From Bacteroidota bacterium (lineage in GTDB: Bacteria; Bacteroidota; Bacteroidia; Chitinophagales; Chitinophagaceae), in the NCBI GenBank assembly GCA_018266775.1, contig JAFDZS010000021.1, positions 1 to 64,000 on the forward strand: a stretch of DNA of 64,000 nt, given 5' to 3'. How positions within the stretch are numbered: position 1 is the stretch's first letter; every line of letters begins with the position of its first letter. Under the pieces are notes generated by a model. That model searched no databases, was not told where the DNA came from, and saw only the letters and a program-made list of their open reading frames with translations. Positions 1-8,615 of this stretch are shown here, in pieces. The translations under genes and the position numbers were made by a program.

Positions 1-690
1 ATCCTCACACGCTCCGCCGATGGCGTCCGATCATATCCTCTGCGCCCTCTGCGCCTCTGCGTGCCACACATCCTCACATGATCCGCCGCTGGCGTCAGAT
101 CATATCGCCAGCGCCCTCTGCACCTCTGCGTGCCACTTGCCCTCGCATGATCAGACGAAGCCGTCAGATCATATCGCCAGCGCCCTCTGCGCCTCTGCGT
201 GCCACACATCCTCACATGATCAGACGATGGTGTCAGATCATATCCCAAGCGCCCTCTGCATCTCTGCGAGCCACACGTCCTCACATGATCAGACGATGGC
301 GTCAGATCATATACTCTGCGCCCTCTGCATCTCTGCGAGCCACACGTCCTCACATGATCAGACGATGGCGTCAGATCATATACTCTGCGCCCTCTGCACC
401 TCTGCGTGCCACACATCCTCACATGATCAGACGATGGCGTCAGATCATATCGCCAGCGCCCTCTGCATCTCTGCGTGCCACTTGCCCTCACATGATCAGA
501 CGATGGCGTTAGATCATATCGCCAGCGCCCTCTGCATCTCTGCGTGCCACTTGCCCTCGCATGATCAGACGATGCCGTCAGATCATATCCTCAGCGCTCT
601 CTGCGTCTCTGCGTGCCACTTATCCTCACATGATCAGACGATGGCGTCAGATCATATCCCCAACGCCCTCTGCGCCTCTGCGTGCCACCA
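1..690. repeat. Tandem hairpin array 1, ten 69-base units
   Basis: Ten units with an exact 69-base period: the right arm (GTCAGATCAT) starts at 25, 94, 163, 232, 301, 370, 439, 508, 577 and 646. Each unit holds a hairpin with outer arms ATGATC/GATCAT, one A-A mismatch, inner arms GACG/CGTC and a four-base loop (often ATGG). The spacer is built of CTCTGCG-like heptamers ending in GTGCCA. Units 1 and 2 have degenerate left arms. The array may continue to the left of the window. Because 69 is a multiple of three, several frames stay open and give Cys/His-rich 23-residue repeats, which I judge to be non-coding. The same family recurs at 23247-23477, 36092-36131, 36903-37478 and 63594-63658. Function is unknown. 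Confidence 0.93.
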
Positions 691-792
691 TTAAAGCAAC
701 TTCGTCAGTCCCTTTCTTCCATACCTGCCCAAATGAATCTTACGCCATCCACATGCTGACAATTTTTCATCTTTCCCCCTTCGGCATAATCA

Positions 793-823
793 TTGACAGA
801 ATTGGTTAAACTCAATAAATTTT
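793..823 (+). promoter_or_regulatory. Possible dnaK promoter (Bacteroidota type)
   Basis: A TTG at 793-795 is followed after 20 bases by TAAATTTT at 816-823, matching 7 of 8 positions of the Bacteroidota -7 element TAnnTTTG. Transcription would begin at about the dnaK ATG (829), implying a leaderless or nearly leaderless mRNA. This is a consensus match only. A heat-shock promoter upstream or inside the repeat array cannot be excluded. Confidence 0.3.
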
Positions 824-828
824 ATAAC

Positions 829-2742
829 ATGGGAAAGATTATAGGAATTGACTTAGGAACCACCAACAGTTGCGTATCCGTAATGGAAGGCAACGAACCC
901 GTGGTAATTGCCAACGAAGAAGGGCGCCGTACCACCCCGTCGGTAGTGGCTTTCCTTAAAAATGGCGAACGTAAAGTGGGCGATCCTGCCAAACGCCAGG
1001 CCATTACCAACTCACAAAATACCATCAGCAGCGTAAAGCGCTTTATGGGCCGTCGTTTCGACGAAGTAACAGAAGAAATCAGCCACTGGAGCTACAAAGT
1101 AGTAAAAGGCGACAATAATACAGTTCGTATTGACATAGATGGCAGGTTATACACGCCACAGGAAATCAGTGCTATGGTACTGCAGAAAATGAAAAAAACT
1201 GCAGAAGATTACCTGGGCCAGGAAGTAACCGAAGCGGTGATCACCGTTCCCGCTTACTTTAACGATGCACAACGCCAGGCCACCAAAGAAGCCGGTGAAA
1301 TTGCGGGTTTAACCGTAAAAAGGATCGTGAACGAACCAACAGCCGCCGCCCTGGCTTATGGCTTAGATAAAGGTGGTGTAGACCACAAGATTGCCGTATT
1401 TGACCTTGGTGGTGGTACTTTCGACATCAGCGTACTGGAACTGGGTGATGGTGTATTCGAAGTAAAATCAACCAATGGTGATACGCACCTCGGTGGTGAC
1501 GACTTTGATAAAGTGATCATGGACTGGCTGGCAGATGAATTTAAAGCAGATGAAGCCATCGACCTGCGTAAAGACCCAATGGCTTTACAACGTTTGAAAG
1601 AAGCTGCTGAAAAAGCAAAAGTGGAATTATCCAGCAGCAGCGAAACAGAAATCAACCTGCCGTATATCACCGCAGTGGATGGTGTCCCCAAACACTTGGT
1701 GAAAAAATTAAGCCGTGCTAAATTTGAAGCATTGGCCGATAACCTCTTCGACCGTTGTTTGAAACCCTGCGAAGCTGCATTGAAAGATGCCGGTTTAAAA
1801 ACTTCAGAAATTGATGAAGTGATCCTCGTGGGTGGTAGTACACGTATTCCCAAAGTACAGGAGATTGTGGAAAAATTCTTCGGTAAAAAACCCAACAAGA
1901 GCGTGAACCCTGATGAAGTGGTAGCTGTTGGTGCTGCAATACAGGGTGGTGTAATGACCGGTGAAGTGAAAGATGTATTGTTGTTAGACGTTACACCGTT
2001 AAGCCTCGGTATTGAAACCATGGGTGGTGTAATGACCAGGCTGATAGACAGCAACACTACGATCCCGACAAAAAAATCAGAAGTGTTCAGTACCGCCAGC
2101 GATAACCAGCCTGGTGTTGAAATACATGTACTGCAGGGCGAAAGGCCCATGGCTACACAAAACAAGAGCCTCGGCCGTTTTAACTTAACAGATATTCCGC
2201 CGGCACCACGTGGTGTACCGCAGATTGAAGTGATCTTCGATATTGATGCCAATGGTATTTTGCATGTAACGGCAAAGGATAAAGGCACCGGTAAAGAACA
2301 AAAGATTACCATACAGGGCGGTAGTGGATTAAGCAAAGATGAAGTGGAAAAGATGAAAGCAGAAGCGAAAGCCAACGAAGCCACCGATAAAGCAGAAAGG
2401 GAAAGAGTGGATAAGATCAACCAGGCGGATGGCCTCATCTTCCAGACAGAAAAACAACTGAAAGAATACGGCGATAAAATCCCTGCGGATAAAAAAGCAC
2501 CGATTGAAGCAGCCCTGGAAAAATTAAGAACTGCACATAAATCCGGAGACCTTGCACAGATTGATGCTGCCTCTGCAGAAATGAATACTGCATGGACAGC
2601 CGCCAGTGAAGACATGTACAAGGCCACACAGGATGGCGGTGCCGGTGCACACACGCATCAACCCGGCCCCGATGCAGGTCCGCAACAAAGTGGCAGCAGC
2701 GAAAGCAAAGTGGAAGATGTGCCTTTTGAAGAAGTGAAGTAA
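829..2742 (+). CDS. dnaK: Molecular chaperone DnaK (Hsp70)
   Basis: This is the cytosolic ATP-dependent Hsp70 chaperone that works with DnaJ and GrpE. The 637-residue length is normal for DnaK. The N-terminal nucleotide-binding domain (about 1-385) begins GIDLGTTNSCV and carries VPAYFND and AVFDLGGGTFD. A substrate-binding domain follows with the linker DVLLLDVTPLSLGIE. The helical lid ends in a Gly/Gln-rich tail and an acidic EDVPFEEVK terminus. The start is the ATG at 829, because the conserved MGKIIGIDLGTTN begins there; a longer open frame from 793 has no conserved residues. No dnaJ or grpE lies alongside. It sits between hairpin array 1 and a strong terminator, so it is probably monocistronic. 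Confidence 0.98.
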   Translation: MGKIIGIDLGTTNSCVSVMEGNEPVVIANEEGRRTTPSVVAFLKNGERKVGDPAKRQAITNSQNTISSVKRFMGRRFDEVTEEISHWSYKVVKGDNNTVRIDIDGRLYTPQEISAMVLQKMKKTAEDYLGQEVTEAVITVPAYFNDAQRQATKEAGEIAGLTVKRIVNEPTAAALAYGLDKGGVDHKIAVFDLGGGTFDISVLELGDGVFEVKSTNGDTHLGGDDFDKVIMDWLADEFKADEAIDLRKDPMALQRLKEAAEKAKVELSSSSETEINLPYITAVDGVPKHLVKKLSRAKFEALADNLFDRCLKPCEAALKDAGLKTSEIDEVILVGGSTRIPKVQEIVEKFFGKKPNKSVNPDEVVAVGAAIQGGVMTGEVKDVLLLDVTPLSLGIETMGGVMTRLIDSNTTIPTKKSEVFSTASDNQPGVEIHVLQGERPMATQNKSLGRFNLTDIPPAPRGVPQIEVIFDIDANGILHVTAKDKGTGKEQKITIQGGSGLSKDEVEKMKAEAKANEATDKAERERVDKINQADGLIFQTEKQLKEYGDKIPADKKAPIEAALEKLRTAHKSGDLAQIDAASAEMNTAWTAASEDMYKATQDGGAGAHTHQPGPDAGPQQSGSSESKVEDVPFEEVK

Positions 2743-2761
2743 TTTATAGCGCCCTATTTTT

Positions 2762-2796
2762 ATAAAGCCGTTCTCAATAAATTAGAACGGCTTTAT
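2762..2796 (+). terminator. Rho-independent terminator after dnaK
   Basis: Perfect 13-bp stem (ATAAAGCCGTTCT at 2762-2774 with its complement at 2784-2796), nine-base loop, 19 bases past the dnaK stop. The A and T runs in the arms would also allow it to act on the opposite strand. Confidence 0.85.
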
Positions 2797-3004
2797 TGAT
2801 TCAAATTTCAAGATTTTGGGGATTTGCATTAGTGTAGTAAACAATGAAAAAAATGTACTATGCTATAATCAAGGCAGGAATTAACAAATCTGCATATTTC
2901 TAGAAAAGCTTTTAGGGATATTTAATTTAATAAAATATCAAGTTGTTTTCAATATTTAAATTAATAGTAAAATAGCAAAGATAGTTATGTCTTAACAAAT
3001 TTTT

Positions 3005-4567
3005 TTAAGTCACAATAACCCATTCTTTTTCATTTAGAAACTCTAAATCTTCAGCTAAGAGTTGTGGAGTATTTTGCCAATCATCATAGTAACTTCCGCC
3101 TTTGCTTTGTATTTGTTTTAAAATCTCACTGGCCTTAGCGCCATAAAATTCTCCATAGCCAGGTACAAGTATATTGCCCTTCGACGTAACATTAATGTTT
3201 TTCCCAAAACATGCAAAGCAATCAAGTAAAAAATATCTTCTTGACAGCTTATAGAAGCCGCAATTAATATTTACCTTATTATCCACAGAAGTTTCTATAA
3301 TATTATTTTCTACGCCTTTTATGACGCGATTAATTTCATCTAAATCATATCCTTCATTAATTAAATTTTTTTTAGCCTTTACTAAATCAAAATCACAAAT
3401 CGACAATGCGTGAACAAGTTCTAGTGGGGTTAAGAATCCAATGGCTTGCAACATTTGCCGTAATTTGACGGGGAAACTTCTTACTTGAAAGAAATTTTCT
3501 GTATTTCCCATGTACAGTAATTTTTTTAAATCTCCATTTAATGATCCATAATAACCGCCACCATCAACATATTCAACAAATTTTGCTGATGGGTTCATTT
3601 TTAAAACTGCTGTTCTTGAAGCAGTAGTTTGATCAATGTTTTTATGACTGACACTACCACTATCTCCTGCATAAAATTGAGATTGAATATAAATCTGGTT
3701 ATCCCAATTTTTTACATTGTAAGGAAGGATGAAATCATAAGCTCTAGTTTTTTTATCAGAGATAGAAGTAGTGACTATGGGCTTTACGTCATTTTTATTA
3801 TAATCTTCGTTTGCTTTCAACCCCCAGCTATTCATGTGATCCCTTAGGATCGATTCAGGTTGATGACCACCAGAAGCACTTGCAGAACCTCGTACATAGG
3901 CTATGACCATGGGAGTTAGTAGGTCATCCTCAGTTCCATATTTTTTTAGTTCAAAATACTTTGAGCCAAAAATTTTGAGTGACCGTAAGTATATTTCTTG
4001 GTTTAAGATATATTCAAAATAATGTTGAATTAAACGCTTTTCAGTAAATGTAATGCTTCGGTTTAATACTAGGGTGTCCAATGAACCTTCAATGTTTTTA
4101 TCTTTTGCATCTTCAAGCTGTACAATTAGCAAAGCAATATTCTCAGACTTTATTACTCTTGGTATATCATTAACTTCTGTATACTTTTTCCCTCTAAATG
4201 TTGGGTAACTATTAACTTTCTTAATCTCTTTTAAATAAATAGGAAATTGGCATTTGAAATTATTGTCCGATTTTCCCGTCATCAAAAAAAGTAAATCACA
4301 AAACGATTTGACCAACGTATATCTTTCTTCAGATGTTTTTTTTAGTAATCCTTGGATTAATGCCTCAACAATATAATCAACAGATTCAGAATCTTTTACA
4401 GTAAATTCTTTATTGACTTTGCCAAGCAAATCTATGGCTTCCTTAATGTTTGTAATAGTTTTATGAAAAATTTCCGAATCTCTTATCTCCTCTAAATAGG
4501 GAGTGACCCAATGATCAAATTCCTTCAACCAAATAGCTTTGTCTTTTATTAAAGTTGGAAGTTTCAT
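3005..4567 (-). CDS. Putative type II restriction endonuclease
   Basis: A 520-residue protein whose start overlaps the 3' end of the upstream cytosine methyltransferase by 53 bases, the usual layout of a type II restriction-modification operon. That position is the main reason for the call. The central segment YDFILPYNV followed by IYIQSQFYAGDSGS (residues about 265-300) could be a variant PD-(D/E)XK site, with Asp and a Q-x-Q in place of E-x-K, as seen in some type II enzymes, but I cannot assign a recognised subfamily. The C-terminal half (about 370-440) has helix-rich segments. The gene is markedly AT-rich compared with its neighbours, suggesting horizontal acquisition. The recognition sequence is unknown. 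Confidence 0.72.
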   Translation of the reverse strand: MKLPTLIKDKAIWLKEFDHWVTPYLEEIRDSEIFHKTITNIKEAIDLLGKVNKEFTVKDSESVDYIVEALIQGLLKKTSEERYTLVKSFCDLLFLMTGKSDNNFKCQFPIYLKEIKKVNSYPTFRGKKYTEVNDIPRVIKSENIALLIVQLEDAKDKNIEGSLDTLVLNRSITFTEKRLIQHYFEYILNQEIYLRSLKIFGSKYFELKKYGTEDDLLTPMVIAYVRGSASASGGHQPESILRDHMNSWGLKANEDYNKNDVKPIVTTSISDKKTRAYDFILPYNVKNWDNQIYIQSQFYAGDSGSVSHKNIDQTTASRTAVLKMNPSAKFVEYVDGGGYYGSLNGDLKKLLYMGNTENFFQVRSFPVKLRQMLQAIGFLTPLELVHALSICDFDLVKAKKNLINEGYDLDEINRVIKGVENNIIETSVDNKVNINCGFYKLSRRYFLLDCFACFGKNINVTSKGNILVPGYGEFYGAKASEILKQIQSKGGSYYDDWQNTPQLLAEDLEFLNEKEWVIVT

Positions 4568-5870
4568 TCTTTATTTTTTTGTTTATAAGGGTTAAAACTT
4601 TCTCTGCAAGTTGAAGGGCAAGTTTTGGTGCTACTGCATTACCAATTAACCTATAACTATCTTCGATTGAAATTCCTGATTTAAGAAAATGAAAATTGTC
4701 GGGGAAAGATTGCAATCTGGCACATTCTCGTATTGTAAGTGGTCTATTTTCAGAAGGATGTAACATAAACCTAGGACTATGAAAAACTGTTATTATAGTT
4801 GGAGAGGGTTCATCCCAAAGTGGTCTTTTGTATAATCCGGAGTTAAACATTGCACCAGTAATATCAAATTTACCTTCAATTTCTTTAATGTATTTTTTGT
4901 CAATTAAGGCTTTGATTTCTGTTCTTGTTATTTGCAAATTAGAAAGTTGTGAAATCACTTCAATAGAAAGAGGATTTCCATTCGGAATATCTCCATATAT
5001 TTTTCTTCTCCTATTTTTCGCAATGGTTTCTAAAATTATTACTTCCTTTTCTGAAACATTCCCAAACACTTCTGGGATTTGCCAGGTATAAACAGAAGTG
5101 TCCGAAAAACGAACATTACAGAGCTTTTGTCCTATACCTATTCTATTAATAATCATTAAATCTTCGGTCTTTATTTTTTTAGTGACATGATCCTCAATTT
5201 TTCCAAGGTTTTTAGCAATATCTCCTATTGCTTCCTTAATTGTGATAGCTGGTGGGATATTTTGTGCAAATAATCCAATATCTGCCTTTAAAATATCTTT
5301 TGATAAAAACTCTCCGTTTCTCATTTTAGCAATATGAGTTGGAGAAGGCCAATCAATGGTATCTGAAGTATTCGAACCTATAAATATTATTCTTCTTCTA
5401 TGCTGGGGTACGCCAAAATCTGCGGCATCAATTATTTTATATTCAACCTTATACCCTAAAGAGTTAAAATCTTTGTAAATTTTTGAAAGAAGTTCTCCCT
5501 TGTAGTTTTGTGCTAAACCATCAACATTCTCTGCAACAAATACGCTAGGATTTAAAGTTCTTATTGCATATAACATCGCTTCATATAATGTATTTCTTGG
5601 GTCATCTTTTTTTTTGGGACCTGATTTAGAAAAACCTTGACAAGGAAAACCTCCAATTACAATATCTACTTTTCCAATTTCAATCATTAGATTTTTGAAT
5701 TCAGGGTCAGTCACACTTAAGCACACCCCTCCTTTTCCAAAATTATGATTATAACATTTTATTGCAGCTGAATCATTGTCAATTGCAGCAACAATTTCAA
5801 CACCCTGTTCATGAAATCCTAAATCTAAACCTCCGCAACCACAGAACAGACTCACTGCTTTTAACTTCAT
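4515..5870 (-). CDS. DNA (cytosine-5-)-methyltransferase, type II
   Basis: A 451-residue C5-cytosine methyltransferase that uses AdoMet to protect the host from the partner nuclease. Motif I is VSLFCGCGGLDLGF at the N terminus, motif IV is GGFPCQGFS with the catalytic Cys at about residue 77, motif VI is ENVDG, motif VIII is QHRRRIIFIG and motif X is IGNAVAPKLA. The variable region before motif IX is long and contains a stretch (about 285-345) that looks like a winged-helix segment, probably part of the target-recognition domain. It precedes and overlaps the endonuclease gene. Base composition is AT-rich like its partner. No C-protein controller gene was found upstream. Confidence 0.95.
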   Translation of the reverse strand: MKLKAVSLFCGCGGLDLGFHEQGVEIVAAIDNDSAAIKCYNHNFGKGGVCLSVTDPEFKNLMIEIGKVDIVIGGFPCQGFSKSGPKKKDDPRNTLYEAMLYAIRTLNPSVFVAENVDGLAQNYKGELLSKIYKDFNSLGYKVEYKIIDAADFGVPQHRRRIIFIGSNTSDTIDWPSPTHIAKMRNGEFLSKDILKADIGLFAQNIPPAITIKEAIGDIAKNLGKIEDHVTKKIKTEDLMIINRIGIGQKLCNVRFSDTSVYTWQIPEVFGNVSEKEVIILETIAKNRRRKIYGDIPNGNPLSIEVISQLSNLQITRTEIKALIDKKYIKEIEGKFDITGAMFNSGLYKRPLWDEPSPTIITVFHSPRFMLHPSENRPLTIRECARLQSFPDNFHFLKSGISIEDSYRLIGNAVAPKLALQLAEKVLTLINKKIKNETSNFNKRQSYLVEGI

Positions 5871-5972
5871 ATTTATTCTTTAAAATGATAAAATTTTAGG
5901 CAAGCAAATATAACTTTTTAAATCAAAGTTTAAACTCTCGCTTTTTAATAATTAATAATATTATTTTCTTCC

Positions 5973-6159
5973 AAGACGCATTAAATATTCGATTTAATCT
6001 TTTCTGCGTCTTCGCCGTTGGTATGCAACGTGGGTAATGTGCAGGGCGTACCAACAACATAAGCTCGAAGCTCACTGCAACCAAACCAGCGAAGTTTTTT
6101 TTCGCCGCCGTAGGTATTCGCTTCAATCTTCGCCGCCGTCTGGTTTTTAACCAACGGCG
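5973..6159. repeat. Nested inverted-repeat element downstream of dnaK/RM island
   Basis: The gap 5871-6415 contains no convincing gene. A hairpin has arms AAGACGCA (5973-5980) and TGCGTCTT (6005-6012) and an inner ATTAAAT/ATTTAAT stem. Immediately after lies a block bounded by perfect 10-base inverted arms CGCCGTTGGT (6013-6022) and ACCAACGGCG (6150-6159). Inside it is a second inverted pair AAACCAG/CTGGTTT (6083-6089, 6140-6146), and TTCGCCGCCGT is directly repeated at 6101 and 6129. It could be a non-autonomous mobile remnant or a structured RNA. Confidence 0.6.
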
Positions 6160-6247
6160 TATGCCAAAAAAAGTTTAGTTTATGTTTTATTGTTAATAAT
6201 TATTAAACTTCATTGTTGCAGGTCAGGCGAAAAGCATCAGTAACAAA

Positions 6248-6322
6248 GGGCTAAAGCCCGCTTCTCCTATTATTAATTACCCTGCTATTAATGGCAGGGC
6301 AATGGAGCAATTATTTTAGCCC
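6248..6322. repeat. Small palindromic intergenic element (GGGCTAAA ends)
   Basis: A 75-base block with terminal inverted repeats GGGCTAAA (6248-6255) and TTTAGCCC (6315-6322). The left end is itself the palindrome GGGCTAAAGCCC, and a central near-palindrome occupies 6280-6299 (CCCTGC...GCAGGG). From memory, GGGCTAAAGCCC-type elements are dispersed in many Bacteroidota genomes; only one copy is in this window. Confidence 0.55.
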
Positions 6323-6350
6323 ATTTCAATACATTCATCTTCCAAAAATA

Positions 6351-6378
6351 ATAAAGGCCGTTATACAACGGCCTTTAT
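6351..6378. terminator. Terminator hairpin
   Basis: Perfect 12-bp stem (ATAAAGGCCGTT / AACGGCCTTTAT) with a four-base loop, 38 bases past the stop of the minus-strand gene 6416-6802. It is A/T-flanked on both sides. Confidence 0.8.
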
Positions 6379-6415
6379 GCATTATTCCCATTAAATAAAA
6401 ACATTGAAACGGTGC

Positions 6416-6802
6416 TTACCAATGTTTATCATGACCATAGTCTTTATCTTTTTGGCTGCTTTTTTCAAAGTCATGCTGCAGTTTATCCAGGGCAAACTGT
6501 CTTTGCTTTTGCAGCATATCAATTTGCCTGTCTTTTTCCCTGCGGTTTAAACGCCAGCTGTGTTTTACATCGGCAATTTTCTGGTCAAATTCCCGGTTGA
6601 TCTGATCAACCTTTGCTTTATAAGAAAAGTAACTGTCGTTGTAGCCAACACTTTTGTCTTTATCAAAAGCATTGTGGTTGTCACGGTCATAACTTACTTT
6701 CTTATCATCTTTAAAACCAAAATCTTTTTGGCTGTAAGATTGAGCTGAGGCAAAACTTGCAATACCTGCAGTTAAAATAACGAGAGTAAAAATCTTTTTC
6801 AT
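6416..6802 (-). CDS. Small secreted charged protein, unknown function
   Basis: A 128-residue protein not assigned to a named family. An N-terminal signal peptide (MKKIFTLVILTAGIASFASAQ) directs export, probably to the periplasm. The mature part is strongly charged, rich in Lys, Asp and Gln, and predicted helical from about residue 60 to 115, with heptad-like spacing. It has a His/Asp/Lys-rich end. The ATG at 6802 is chosen because the signal peptide begins there. It has its own terminator (6351-6378), and two 10-base direct repeats at 6880 and 6901 lie upstream as possible regulator sites. Confidence 0.7.
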   Translation of the reverse strand: MKKIFTLVILTAGIASFASAQSYSQKDFGFKDDKKVSYDRDNHNAFDKDKSVGYNDSYFSYKAKVDQINREFDQKIADVKHSWRLNRREKDRQIDMLQKQRQFALDKLQHDFEKSSQKDKDYGHDKHW

Positions 6803-6879
6803 AATTGTAAATTTTAAAAAGTGATTCAATGTATATAAGATGGAAAATGGAGTACAGTGTTTAAAATGAGAATGGCCAG

Positions 6880-6910
6880 TTCGTCGCAGGAAAAGGGGAT
6901 TTCGTCGCAG
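6880..6910. promoter_or_regulatory. Paired 10-base direct repeats, 21 bases apart
   Basis: TTCGTCGCAG occurs at 6880-6889 and again at 6901-6910, a 21-base offset (two helical turns), with a partial third copy (AGTCGCA) at 6913-6919. They lie 78-118 bases upstream of the gene starting at 6802 on the minus strand. Spacing like this is typical of sites for dimeric direct-repeat binders such as LytTR regulators; the regulator itself is not known. Confidence 0.35.
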
Positions 6911-6969
6911 AAAGTCGCAAACCCCATAAACGGCATCGGCAAACTATGTCTTGAAATGCCTTAAATGAC

Positions 6970-6996
6970 AAAGCCACAGGTTTATGCTGTGGCTTT
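6970..6996. terminator. Terminator hairpin
   Basis: Perfect 10-bp stem (AAAGCCACAG / CTGTGGCTTT) with a seven-base loop, 27 bases past the stop of the minus-strand membrane-protein gene at 7024. Confidence 0.7.
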
Positions 6997-7023
6997 GGTT
7001 GTATATATTTATTGCCTGTACAA

Positions 7024-7821
7024 TTAATGTTGCTGCTCCTGTTCAAAATCAAATTGTGCTTCTTCCTCATCACACCCGGTTATTTGCGCAAAGGCGCTGT
7101 ACACCGCAGTAATGGAAAGCGGCAGCGTGAAGAGTAATCCAATGCCGCAGAGCAGCGCACTTACAGCTACGAGCAGCCCCAGCAGCACAAATAAACCGAT
7201 CAGCGGTAAAATATTGCGGGAGGTAATTTTCCGCGACATTTCCATTGCGGGCCACGCCTCCAGGTTATACACCACAATAAAATGATACTTGAACGTCCAT
7301 AGTAATGACAACACCAGGATTGCCGCTACCATACCAAGAAATAACACCAGTGTTTCTGTATTCCTGAAAGGGGAAACCACGGCCTGCAGTGCCTGGGTAT
7401 CGTATATTTTTGTCGGGTCGGTAATGATGTGGTATATATCTTCAACCTGGGGAAGATAGCGGAAAAAGAAAGCCAGTATCACCACACCGGTAGCCAAACC
7501 CTGTATCACTGAACTGATCACCACCGGTACGCCATAGTTGAAGCCTTTGAAGATATCACCAAAATCTGTCCACGGAATATTTTTTGAAATACGCCAGGTA
7601 ATATAAATAGCGCTGGCCGCAAAGCAGGGAGAAAGGATCAGGCTGTTTACTAATCCACCAATAAAAGGCACCAGCCCGGCAACAAAGCCAATAGCAACCA
7701 CTACAATACCGCCCAGGATATAAAACCCCATATTTTTAGACACCCATTCCCATCCGTCTGAAAAGGCTTTACCAATGGAAAAAGTAGCGGGTTCGTTTTG
7801 CAAAGTTTCTAATGATTTCAT
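7024..7821 (-). CDS. Polytopic membrane protein, unknown function
   Basis: A 265-residue integral membrane protein with about six hydrophobic segments (residues roughly 33-55, 58-75, 98-120, 158-180, 205-225 and 225-245). It has a short polar N terminus and an acidic Glu/Gln-rich C-terminal tail. The arrangement resembles the loosely defined DUF4013/YciC-like or GlpM-type membrane families of Bacteroidota, but I cannot assign one firmly. The ATG at 7821 is the only good start. It stands alone, with a terminator at 6970-6996. Confidence 0.75.
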   Translation of the reverse strand: MKSLETLQNEPATFSIGKAFSDGWEWVSKNMGFYILGGIVVVAIGFVAGLVPFIGGLVNSLILSPCFAASAIYITWRISKNIPWTDFGDIFKGFNYGVPVVISSVIQGLATGVVILAFFFRYLPQVEDIYHIITDPTKIYDTQALQAVVSPFRNTETLVLFLGMVAAILVLSLLWTFKYHFIVVYNLEAWPAMEMSRKITSRNILPLIGLFVLLGLLVAVSALLCGIGLLFTLPLSITAVYSAFAQITGCDEEEAQFDFEQEQQH

Positions 7822-8051
7822 AACAAGAATTAAGGTACAATATTACAATTGCAGCGCTAATGGACAAATTTTTTATAGGCGCTAACGAGGAATATACTAT
7901 TGCTGCTGATATAGATATTTATGTATCAGAATAGCTAAAAGATTTTTACAGCTTTTTAACAGTTTCTGCCCCGTATTTTTTACATAACTTTTTGATACTT
8001 TTTATTCTGGCACCGTATTTGGCTATACCTGTATGAACCAAATAGATTACT

Positions 8052-8507
8052 ATGAAAAAATTATTGATCGCAGTGGTTTTAATCTGCAGTGTTTCAGGTT
8101 ACACCGCAACAGCACAAGTCAGGGTAAACGTAGGCGTTAATATTGGTGTACAACCACAATGGGGTCCTGCCGGTTATGATTATGCAGAATATTATTATAT
8201 GCCTGATATGGATGTATACTATGATGTACCGCACCGCGAGTTCATTTACCTGCAGGGCCGGAACTGGGTATTCGGCGCTTCTTTGCCGGTGCAGTACCGC
8301 AACTATGATTTATACCATTGCTACAAAGTAGTCGTTAACGAACCAAGGCCTTATTTAAGGGCAGAGGTGTACCGTACCCGTTATGCCGGTTACAGGGGCA
8401 GGGGCGGACAGGAAGCAAACAGGGAGAGATGGCAACGCCATGATAATGGCAACCATTACGGATGGCGCAATAAAGAATTGAAAGGGCGTGGCCGCGGCCA
8501 TCATTAA
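8052..8507 (+). CDS. Secreted Tyr/Arg-rich protein
   Basis: A 151-residue exported protein. The signal peptide MKKLLIAVVLICSVSGYTATAQ is followed by a Tyr/Asp-rich segment (YYYMPDMDVYYDVPHREF), a WVFGASLP motif, and a basic Gly/Arg/His-rich tail (residues about 120-151). The pattern YYMPD-x-D-x-YY...P-x-R-x-FIY recurs, from memory, in hypothetical proteins of Chitinophagaceae and Sphingobacteriaceae. The basic tail suggests binding to an acidic surface or polymer, which is only an inference. It is monocistronic, with a 230-base upstream gap in which no promoter could be defined. Confidence 0.75.
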   Translation: MKKLLIAVVLICSVSGYTATAQVRVNVGVNIGVQPQWGPAGYDYAEYYYMPDMDVYYDVPHREFIYLQGRNWVFGASLPVQYRNYDLYHCYKVVVNEPRPYLRAEVYRTRYAGYRGRGGQEANRERWQRHDNGNHYGWRNKELKGRGRGHH

Positions 8508-8615
8508 TGAAACTGATACTCTGGGTTTATGATTGAGGGTTATAGAAAATAGTTCGCAGGTAATACTGTGAACTATTTTTTTTATCCGGCACCAATTTTT
8601 TTATACTACTGCATA

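Noticed and set aside
1..690. CRISPR array
   Set aside because: The parts between hairpins are themselves conserved, with no unique spacers and no cas genes.
20..694. Cys/His-rich 23-residue repeat protein (frame across array 1)
   Set aside because: The frames are open because 69 is divisible by three; the conserved features are hairpin arms at DNA level; related arrays 2 and 3 do not keep the same residues.
1356..2654. 432-residue frame antisense to dnaK
   Set aside because: Shadow of a highly conserved gene, with low-complexity Ser/Leu composition.
5923..6126. 67-residue minus-strand frame after the methyltransferase
   Set aside because: It runs across hairpins and repeats and has no coding character.
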